A DNA stretch of 20,972 nucleotides from CAZCPB01 sp964540295 (GTDB taxonomy: Bacteria; Planctomycetota; Phycisphaerae; Phycisphaerales; UBA1924): the NCBI GenBank assembly GCA_964540295.1, contig CAZIMT010000041.1, positions 1-20,972 of the forward strand. The letters are read 5' to 3'. The translations under genes and the position numbers were made by a program. The notes under the pieces are model-generated. The model saw only the letters and a program-made list of their open reading frames with translations, ran no database searches and was not told the DNA's origin. Shown one piece after another: positions 15,635 to 20,972 of the stretch. Numbering within the stretch: position 1 is the stretch's first letter; the number at the start of each line of letters is the position of its first letter.

Positions 15635-17725
15635 ATGGCACGTTCGATGTCTCGCGCAATTATTCTGCCCACGCTCACCGCGACGCTCACGCTCCTCGCC
15701 GGGCAGGCGATGGGGCAATCCTTCAATGTCGATCTCAACAACGCCAGCGGCAGCGGGGCTGGCGTCCCCGCCAGCTCCTTCGGCGCGGCCGCAGGGCAGC
15801 CCGGCTTTTGGAACTCGGTGACCTCGGGTACGGCCGCCACCTCGACGCTCGGGGATCTCAACGGCTTCGTCTCAACGACAACATTCACGCGCGACACCGG
15901 CGGCACATTCAAGGGCGCTGACGATGTCGGCGTGTCGGGCGAGGCCGCCAAGCTGATCGAGGACTACCAGTCGCTTTCGGGCTTTGGCACGCTGTCGTAC
16001 TCGTTCAACAACCTAGCCTTTGGCACCTACGCCGTGTACACCTACGCGGCCTTGCCCAACGGCGGCGGCAACACCAGCGGCGTCACCGTCACCAACACCT
16101 CGAGCAAGTATCAGTACGTCGGCGCGAACGCGCTCTCCAGCAGCAAGTTCATCCCCGGCACCACACACTCGATCCACATCGTGCAGGTGAACGCGGGCGG
16201 CAGCGTGACGATCAAGGTCGCCGACTCCTCCAGCGGCACCGCCCACGTCGGCGGGTTCCAGCTCCGCAAGATCGATAGCACCCCGATCCGCTTCTACGTC
16301 AACGACAACTCGCCCACCGACCTCGACGGCACGAGCTGGGGCACCGCGTACCACGACCTGCAAGTCCCGCTGCTGGCCGCAGAGAACATCGGCGGATCTC
16401 ACGTTGAGATCTGGGCCTCGCAGGGCTTCTACTACCCGACCGCGGGCGCGTCGCGCACCGCGACCTTCAAGATCTTCAGCGGCGTGAAGCTCTATGGCGG
16501 CTTCGCGGGGACCGAGACATCGCTGACCCAACGCACGACCCCGTGGTTCTTCGTCACCGCCATGTCCGGCGGGATCGGTGCTAGCAGCCAGACCGACAAC
16601 GTCTACCACGTCGTTGACGCCAACGACGCCGACAGCACCACGCTCATCGACGGATTCTCGATCGCTCGCGGCTACGCCAACGGCAGCGGCGACGATTCCG
16701 AGGGCGGCGGCATGACCGCGAAAAACTCCTCGATCACCTGCCGCAACGTCAAGTTCCTCTCGAACTACGCGGACGCCGAGGGCGGAGCTGTTCTCTCCAC
16801 CGGCGGCGACCCCAAGTTCATCAACTCGCTCTTTTTCAACAACTGGACCGGCGGCAGCGGCGGCGGGATCTACCACCACACCAGCGGCACCGCCGAGTTC
16901 GCCAACACCGAGTTCCTCAATAACCGGGCCGTTGGCGACGGCGGCGCGATCAAGCTCCTCTTCTCTTTCGGCACGGTCGAAGGGTGCGTCTTCAATGGCA
17001 ACAACGCCTCGTCGGGCAACGGCGGCGCAATCAACATCGCTGGCAACACCGGCGTCGGGCTCAACGTCCGCATGTCCACACTCGCCAACAACGTCGCCTC
17101 CAGCGGCACGGCCGGCGGCATCTACGTCTCGGGCGGTACCGACGCCAGCATGACCAACTCGATCCTCTGGAACAACACCGACGGCGTACCCAACACCGTC
17201 ACCAACGCGCAATACACCGCCGTGACCGGGCAGGGCTCGTTCGTGACCGCGGCCAACAACACGATCCAAGGCATGGACGCCGATCCGCTCTTTGTCAGCA
17301 TCCTCGGCACCGATGGCATCCCCGGCAACTCTGACGACAATTTCCGCTTGAACTCGTTCTCGCCGTGCATCGACGTGGGCAACAACACGTTCGTCCCGAG
17401 CGACACCTACGACCTCGACAACAACTTCAACGTCTTCGAGAAGTGGGCCGCGGACATCGACGGCAACCCGCGCTTCGTGGACGTCCCCTGGGCCGCGAAC
17501 CTGGGCGTCGGGCCCGGCGCGATCATCGACCGCGGGGCCTTCGAGCACCAGTACACCCTCTGCCCGTCGGACTTCGACGGCGACGGCTTCGTGACCGGCG
17601 AAGACTTTGACGCGTACGTCGCGGCCTTCCAGCTCGGCGTGATCGCCGCCGACTTTAACGACGATGGCTTCGTGACCGGCGATGACTTCGACGCGTTCGT
17701 CGCTGCCTTCGAGAGCGGGTGCTGA
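15635..17725 (+). CDS. Secreted right-handed beta-helix protein with C-terminal GC-type dockerin-like anchor
   Basis: The 696-aa protein has a Sec signal peptide (about 1-27, ending AMG before QSFN) and an N-terminal beta-rich domain (about 29-212). From about 220 to 620 there is a repetitive Gly/Asn-rich region with GGG(M/I) and GGA(I/V) turns and N-N-x-A segments, as in parallel beta-helix and Chlamydia-type polymorphic outer-membrane proteins. The last 54 residues (Cys643 to Cys696) contain two EF-hand-like loops, DFDGDGFVTGEDFDAY and DFNDDGFVTGDDFDAF, bounded by cysteines and ending in Gly-Cys. This tail resembles the GC-type dockerin-like anchor of Phycisphaerae. It is likely surface-attached or extracellular, with the two loops binding Ca2+. 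Substrate or adhesive role is unknown. An AAAGG lies upstream of ATG 15635. A strong terminator follows, so it is probably a single-gene unit. Confidence 0.88.
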   Translation: MARSMSRAIILPTLTATLTLLAGQAMGQSFNVDLNNASGSGAGVPASSFGAAAGQPGFWNSVTSGTAATSTLGDLNGFVSTTTFTRDTGGTFKGADDVGVSGEAAKLIEDYQSLSGFGTLSYSFNNLAFGTYAVYTYAALPNGGGNTSGVTVTNTSSKYQYVGANALSSSKFIPGTTHSIHIVQVNAGGSVTIKVADSSSGTAHVGGFQLRKIDSTPIRFYVNDNSPTDLDGTSWGTAYHDLQVPLLAAENIGGSHVEIWASQGFYYPTAGASRTATFKIFSGVKLYGGFAGTETSLTQRTTPWFFVTAMSGGIGASSQTDNVYHVVDANDADSTTLIDGFSIARGYANGSGDDSEGGGMTAKNSSITCRNVKFLSNYADAEGGAVLSTGGDPKFINSLFFNNWTGGSGGGIYHHTSGTAEFANTEFLNNRAVGDGGAIKLLFSFGTVEGCVFNGNNASSGNGGAINIAGNTGVGLNVRMSTLANNVASSGTAGGIYVSGGTDASMTNSILWNNTDGVPNTVTNAQYTAVTGQGSFVTAANNTIQGMDADPLFVSILGTDGIPGNSDDNFRLNSFSPCIDVGNNTFVPSDTYDLDNNFNVFEKWAADIDGNPRFVDVPWAANLGVGPGAIIDRGAFEHQYTLCPSDFDGDGFVTGEDFDAYVAAFQLGVIAADFNDDGFVTGDDFDAFVAAFESGC

Positions 17726-17846
17726 GTTCTCTGGATGAGACCAGCCCTTCACCTGCTCGACCGAGAAACGTAGTGCCAGAACAACATCGGCCTTTCGGAG
17801 AGCTGGATGTCTCGGCAGTAAACCGGTGATTCTAAAGTCGTCTACG

Positions 17847-17879
17847 AGGGCTGGCTTCATCAGGAAGCCAGCCCTTTTT
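17847..17879 (+). terminator. Strong intrinsic terminator of the beta-helix gene
   Basis: A perfect 12-bp stem, AGGGCTGGCTTC (17847-17858) / GAAGCCAGCCCT (17864-17875), with a 5-nt loop ATCAG runs straight into five T (17875-17879). It lies 122 bp after the stop codon. Confidence 0.93.
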
Positions 17880-18006
17880 CATTCGATCCGACGTGCCCGG
17901 GTTCGACCTGATCGGAAAGAAACAGTTGCAACACGCATCAAACGAGCCGGGAGTATGCGAACTCAATTTCTCTGAAGGAGTAACGACCACTTGAACCGAG
18001 TCCGAT

Positions 18007-18411
18007 CTAGTCGTGCGCTGGAAAAGCCGGGATCCCGGCCACCCACGCTAAGGTCCGAGGCGCTCCCTTGGGGGAGTCCTCATGCAGGAACCGCCGGGGC
18101 CGTGACACGACCCTCCGCAACTCGTCTTCGCTCACTCTCGCATCAAACTTTCGCAGTGCTTCTCGCTCGTCATCGTCGATCGGGATGTACACCCACGCCT
18201 GCGGATCGTCGCCGTCTGCCCAGTCCACTCTCTCGCAGAACGCTTGAAGAAAAGTCTGCCCGCACGCCCTGCACTGGCGCACCGAAACCATAAAGTGCGA
18301 TTCATCCACGAGCGTGCTCGCGCGCTCGCCGGTGCGAATCGCTCGCCGCGCAGCCTCGGCGTTCTCGCCCGTGCATGGGCAACCACCAGCACCAGCACCA
18401 GCGTCCAGCAT
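18007..18411 (-). CDS. Small cytoplasmic protein with CxC and CxxC motifs, function unknown
   Basis: The 134-aa protein begins with a Gly/Ala stretch and CPC (Cys11, Cys13). VRQCRACGQTFLQAFCE follows (Cys47, Cys50, Cys59), so Cys pairs could bind a metal such as zinc. The middle has ERVDWADGDDPQAW and VYIPIDDDERE, and the C-terminal part is basic and helical. The start is firm: on the minus strand AAGGAG stands six bases before ATG 18411. The open frame reaches 18510, but that upstream part lacks a ribosome binding site. It lies downstream of the Hcp-like gene on the same strand, separated by a large hairpin that may limit read-through. The family is not recognised. Confidence 0.72.
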   Translation of the reverse strand: MLDAGAGAGGCPCTGENAEAARRAIRTGERASTLVDESHFMVSVRQCRACGQTFLQAFCERVDWADGDDPQAWVYIPIDDDEREALRKFDARVSEDELRRVVSRPRRFLHEDSPKGAPRTLAWVAGIPAFPAHD

Positions 18412-18502
18412 GGCTCGCTCCTTGATCGAATTCTGCGCACGCGTGAGTCTCGCTTGGGCGCACGCCGTGCTGGACGCCAAGCCGTCCGCCGACCAAACAA
18501 GT

Positions 18503-18549
18503 CCGGCCATCCCGGGTTCTCGTTGCGGTTCGAGAACCCGGGTGGCCGG
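18503..18549 (-). terminator. Very long inverted repeat, likely terminator after the Hcp-like gene
   Basis: The inner stem CCCGGGTTCTCG (18511-18522) / CGAGAACCCGGG (18531-18542) is perfect over 12 bp with an 8-nt loop. An outer stem CCGGCCA (18503-18509) / TGGCCGG (18543-18549) adds 7 bp after a one-base bulge. On the minus strand it is followed by ACTTGTTTGG, a weak T-rich tail. A role as terminator, RNA end protector or processing site is likely; which one is not decided by sequence. Confidence 0.55.
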
Positions 18550-18588
18550 TACGTGATCAACTCATTTTTCGGCCGAGCCGACCGCGGC

Positions 18589-19200
18589 TCAACCCCCGGC
18601 GGGCTTTCCGGCGTCCTTCATTGCTTCTTTGATCGCGCTCCCGATGCTCGATCCAAGGTCCTTGGCCGCGCCCTTGAGCCCGTCCACGAGCGCGGACTTG
18701 AGCTTGTCTTCGGTCTCGTCGAACTTGTCGCGTGTGGACGTGGGGCAGTTGTTCGAGCCGTCCAAGCTCTTGTAAGTGAACGCGATGCCCTCGTAGCTCA
18801 GCGCCACTTCTTCGGTCTCAGGAAGCTGCATGTTCTCCGGCGGCTTGTTGAACCGCATCACCAGGCGGATGGACGCGATGCGGACGCCCGTCATGACGAT
18901 CGTGTAGTGATTCTCTTCTACTCCGCCCGTCGGCGGCATCCGCCACATCTCTACGTTCACCGAGCCAAACTTCGTGTTTTCGGCCAAGGCGGTCTGCATC
19001 GGCGCGGACGACAGGTCCACACTCTTGGTGACGATCATCGCCCGCGGCATCACAGTCTTCGTGGGAAATCCCGACTCGGCGTCAGCGACCGCCCCCATCG
19101 TGTGATCGACCGCGAACAAGCGGATCTTCCCCTCGCGACCCTGCTGCCTGACCGAACCCTTGATCTTGCCATCGAAACTCAGAAATGCATCGAGCGCCAT
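18589..19200 (-). CDS. hcp: Hcp-family tube protein (type VI secretion-like) with C-terminal helical tail
   Basis: The 203-aa protein begins like Hcp proteins: MALDAFLSFDGKIKGS. It continues with RAMIVTKSVDLSS, VNVEMWRMP, HYTIVMTGVRIASIR, then NKPPENMQLPETEEVALSYEGIAFTY, the characteristic Hcp C-terminal strand and helix pattern. Hcp forms hexameric rings that stack into the type VI tube. No other type VI gene is in the window, so it is an orphan that may serve a distant apparatus. Residues about 150-203 go beyond the usual end of the family. They form an amphipathic, Lys/Gly/Ala-rich stretch (LKSALVDGLKGAAKDLGSS then IGSAIKEAMKDAG) that may be an effector or targeting tail. No strong ribosome binding site precedes ATG 19200. 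The upstream gene ends with its own terminator, so this gene needs its own promoter, which I could not place. Confidence 0.85.
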   Translation of the reverse strand: MALDAFLSFDGKIKGSVRQQGREGKIRLFAVDHTMGAVADAESGFPTKTVMPRAMIVTKSVDLSSAPMQTALAENTKFGSVNVEMWRMPPTGGVEENHYTIVMTGVRIASIRLVMRFNKPPENMQLPETEEVALSYEGIAFTYKSLDGSNNCPTSTRDKFDETEDKLKSALVDGLKGAAKDLGSSIGSAIKEAMKDAGKPAGG

Positions 19201-19262
19201 GATTTGAACTTTCGGAAAAAAAGCCTTGAAAACTGCGTCCCACGAACCGCGGATCGCACACT

Positions 19263-19300
19263 AAAAAACGCGCGGGCACGCCCTGACTGAGCGAGTGCCC
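19263..19300 (-). terminator. Intrinsic terminator after the Tat-signal gene
   Basis: On the minus strand GGGCAC (19295-19300) pairs with GTGCCC (19274-19279) across a 15-nt loop. After GCGCG comes a run of six T (19263-19268). It lies 36 bp past the upstream stop codon. Confidence 0.6.
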
Positions 19301-19335
19301 AAATTCCATGTACTCAAAAACTCGGAACTCAATCC

Positions 19336-19797
19336 TTAAGCCAGCGAAGTTTCCGTGGGAAGATCCCGAACCTGCATCGCCAGCATTGCTCCTTCAAAGC
19401 GACCAACCCCGTCCTCCCACTGCGGCTCGTGACCCCAGACCAGGACCGCCGCAGGCCGTCCCGCCGCCTGGCACGCCGCCGCGATCGCAAACCCCGACAC
19501 ACTCACCGAGACGAAACCGCTCACCGTTTCATTGAGGTACAGATACACAAGCCGATCCCAGGACCGACATTGCAGGACCGTTGCCTCTCCAACAACCATC
19601 CCCGCACGCCGCTCGACCTCGCCGCCCAAGCGCTCGGCCGCCTCCGAGACCCTTTCGAGAAGACGCGCGGACGGCAACCCGCCGCCAGAGACGGACACGA
19701 TCGGACCCGCGCGCGCACCCGCGCTCATCGCCACCGTTGCACCAGCGGCCCCGGCCGCCAACGTCAAGAACGCTTCCCGCCGACTCACGTCGCTCAT
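19336..19797 (-). CDS. Small exported protein with twin-arginine-type signal, function unknown
   Basis: The 153-aa protein starts with MSDVSRREAFLTLAAG, a twin-arginine motif followed by a hydrophobic Ala/Gly-rich segment and a possible AxA cleavage near residue 30 (ARA). This suggests export in folded form. The mature part includes LLERVSEAAERLGGEVERR, LVYLYLNETVSG, SVSVSGFAIAAACQAAG and VLVWGHEPQWEDGVG. I recognise no family. The start was set at ATG 19797 because it places the signal at the N-terminus and GGAG lies a few bases upstream. The frame stays open to 19917 without signal character. A terminator follows, and the Hcp-like gene lies 135 bp downstream on the same strand. Function is unknown. 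Confidence 0.65.
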   Translation of the reverse strand: MSDVSRREAFLTLAAGAAGATVAMSAGARAGPIVSVSGGGLPSARLLERVSEAAERLGGEVERRAGMVVGEATVLQCRSWDRLVYLYLNETVSGFVSVSVSGFAIAAACQAAGRPAAVLVWGHEPQWEDGVGRFEGAMLAMQVRDLPTETSLA

Positions 19798-20069
19798 GCC
19801 TTGTCTCCAAAAAATTGACTTCACAAGGAAATCCAAACCGACAACAAACCAACCGAGATCCTTCTTTCTTCTCGCCGCCCGCAGATTCGGGCCTGCGAGG
19901 GTTTTCCATGATCGCACCTCCGAGGCCCGAACAACTCATCGATCACCCCCTCATGCGTCGAGGGGGGAAATCGCGGTCGGGCAAAGTCCAGAAAATACCT
20001 TGAAAACCAAAGCTCTGTCAACCGCTCGGGTTATCAGCGAACCCCGGCCGGACGAGGAACACGGAAGAC
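19798..20069. other. Divergent intergenic region before the rpsB promoter
   Basis: No gene is seen. It includes a hairpin, CCCCCTC (19946-19952) / GAGGGGG (19960-19966), with a 7-nt loop and no T-run. The minus-strand promoter for the Tat-signal gene should be here but could not be placed. Confidence 0.4.
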
Positions 20070-20097
20070 TTGCTCCAACCCCCGGCGTCCCTATACT
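20070..20097 (+). promoter_or_regulatory. Sigma-70-type promoter of rpsB
   Basis: TTGCTC (20070-20075) and TATACT (20092-20097) are separated by 16 bp. The -10 box is a 5/6 match and the -35 box keeps TTG. Transcription would start near 20104, leaving a leader of about 220 nt before rpsB. Confidence 0.55.
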
Positions 20098-20129
20098 GCC
20101 ACGTCCCCGGATGGTCGATGGGCGGGGGC

Positions 20130-20273
20130 ACGGCCTAGGTGTGCGTTCAGCAGGCCGTCACAGCCGTTTTTTTAAGCATTGACCACGGGTGAATGTTCGC
20201 TCCGTGGTCCTCACCGAAGCGCCCTGCATGGCGTGGAGCCGCCGGATCCTCCAACACTGTTTTTCAGTGCTGG
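20130..20273 (+). promoter_or_regulatory. Structured rpsB leader with three hairpins
   Basis: Hairpin 1 is ACGGCCT (20130-20136) / AGGCCGT (20152-20158), followed 8 nt later by seven T (20167-20173), which is attenuator-like. Hairpin 2 is GACCACGG (20181-20188) / CCGTGGTC (20202-20209), a perfect 8-bp stem. Hairpin 3 is CCAACACTG (20251-20259) / CAGTGCTGG (20265-20273), with one mismatch and a T5 loop. Ribosomal protein genes are often self-regulated through such leaders, so this is a candidate S2-responsive leader. The link is inference. Confidence 0.45.
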
Positions 20274-20325
20274 CAGACCCGCCGATCGACCCTCCCGCCG
20301 GTGTCGCTGCACAAGGATTTTCGCC

Positions 20326-20972
20326 ATGGTCATCGCCCCTGCCGTCGCCCCCGCCTCGCCCAACACCTTGGTCCAAGACCTGATCGAAGCGGGCATCCAC
20401 TTCGGGCAGCGCTCGTCAGGGTGGAACCCCAAGATGGGGCCGTACATCTACGGCAAGCGCAACGGCATCCACATCATCGACATCAAGGAGACCATCAAGG
20501 GTCTCCTGCTCGCCAAGAAGTACATCACCAAGCTCGTCAGCGAGGGCAAGGACGTGTGCTTTGTCGGCACCAAGCGTCAGGCCAAAAGCGTGCTTGAGCA
20601 GCGCGTCGGCGACATCAAGCAGCACTATGTCACCGAGCGTTGGCTCGGCGGCACGCTGACCAACTTTCGCACGATCCGTCTGCGCCTCAAGCGCCTGCAG
20701 GAACTCGAAACCATCGAGGCCAACGATAACTTCGCGAGCTACTCCAAGAAGATGGAGAGCCAGCTTCGCCGCGAGATGAAGAAGATCAAGCGGAACCTCG
20801 ACGGCATCCGCAACATGGAGAAGCTTCCGGGCGTGATGGTGGTCATCGACGTCCGCAAGGAAGTCACGGCCCTGCTCGAAGCCAAGAAGCTCGGCATCCC
20901 CACCATCTGCCTGCTCGACACCGACGGCGACCCCGAGATGGCCGACATCCCCATCCCCGGCAACGACGACTC
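20326..20972 (+). CDS. rpsB: 30S ribosomal protein S2 (5' part, cut by window end)
   Basis: The open frame runs from ATG 20326 to the window edge (215 codons seen) without a stop. S2 is a small-subunit ribosomal protein that binds near the 30S head-body junction. Diagnostic segments are LIEAGIHFGQRSSGWNPKM, YIYGKRNGIHIIDI, FVGTKRQAK, ERWLGGTLTNFRTI, LPGVMVVIDV and LLDTDGDPEM. The N-terminus has about 12 extra residues (VIAPAVAPASP) before the conserved start. AAGGA (20313-20317) stands eight bases upstream. In DTDGDPEM the third position is Gly where Asn is more usual (DTNxDP). tsf typically follows rpsB, beyond this window. Confidence 0.97.
   Translation, partial: MVIAPAVAPASPNTLVQDLIEAGIHFGQRSSGWNPKMGPYIYGKRNGIHIIDIKETIKGLLLAKKYITKLVSEGKDVCFVGTKRQAKSVLEQRVGDIKQHYVTERWLGGTLTNFRTIRLRLKRLQELETIEANDNFASYSKKMESQLRREMKKIKRNLDGIRNMEKLPGVMVVIDVRKEVTALLEAKKLGIPTICLLDTDGDPEMADIPIPGNDD

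Noticed and set aside
16013..17860. 615-codon minus-strand frame opposite the beta-helix gene
   Set aside because: Its Val/Ala/Gly/Asp repeats mirror the plus-strand gene, which has a signal peptide, domains and terminator; the frame also runs across the terminator.
17991..18293. Plus-strand gene with TTG start after AAGGAG
   Set aside because: The ribosome-site match is probably chance; the product is Arg/Pro/Ser-rich and lies opposite the well-supported Cys-motif gene.
19201..19335. Hcp-like and Tat-signal genes as one operon
   Set aside because: A hairpin with a six-T run lies between them in the direction of transcription, so they are probably separate units.

Overview
This is a high-GC chromosomal segment that most resembles a planctomycete of the Phycisphaerae type. 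The main pointers are a secreted beta-helix protein ending in a short two-repeat EF-hand/dockerin-like anchor that finishes in Gly-Cys, an ECF sigma factor translationally coupled to a WD40-bearing Ser/Thr kinase, and several small membrane or secreted proteins with no assignable family. The lineage is inferred from gene content and is not proven.

Layout. Positions 1-1334 carry a minus-strand mannose-1-phosphate guanylyltransferase. A plus-strand run from about 1572 to 6308 holds a histidine-phosphatase-fold protein lacking its catalytic residues, accD, lnt and a HEAT-repeat lipoprotein. Next come a membrane-anchored coiled-coil protein (6860-7720), a small membrane protein (7827-8033) and tRNA-Asp with its own promoter and terminator (8098-8335). 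Positions 8410-10453 look like a decaying island. It holds a start-less cupin remnant (minus), a DUF4331-type secreted protein gene interrupted by two in-frame TAG codons that both sit where Gln is expected, and a scrap of a membrane-protein tail fused to its 3' end. Positions 10688-14625 (minus) hold the kinase and its upstream sigma factor. Then follow an unrecognised 187-aa protein, a secreted right-handed beta-helix protein with a strong terminator, a small Cys-containing protein (minus), an orphan Hcp-like tube protein with an extra C-terminal helical tail (minus), a small Tat-type secreted protein (minus), and the 5' part of rpsB behind a promoter and a hairpin-rich leader.

How the genes relate. 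AccD (fatty-acid synthesis), Lnt (lipoprotein N-acylation) and the following lipoprotein form an envelope-oriented group, and the sugar-nucleotide enzyme feeds surface polysaccharide. The sigma factor and kinase probably form one signalling module. The most unusual material is the doubly amber-interrupted DUF4331 locus, the catalytically dead phosphatase homologue next to accD, the Hcp-like protein with its tail, the charged low-complexity insert beside the ManC active site, and the structured rpsB leader. I saw no CRISPR array, insertion sequence, integrase or attachment site.
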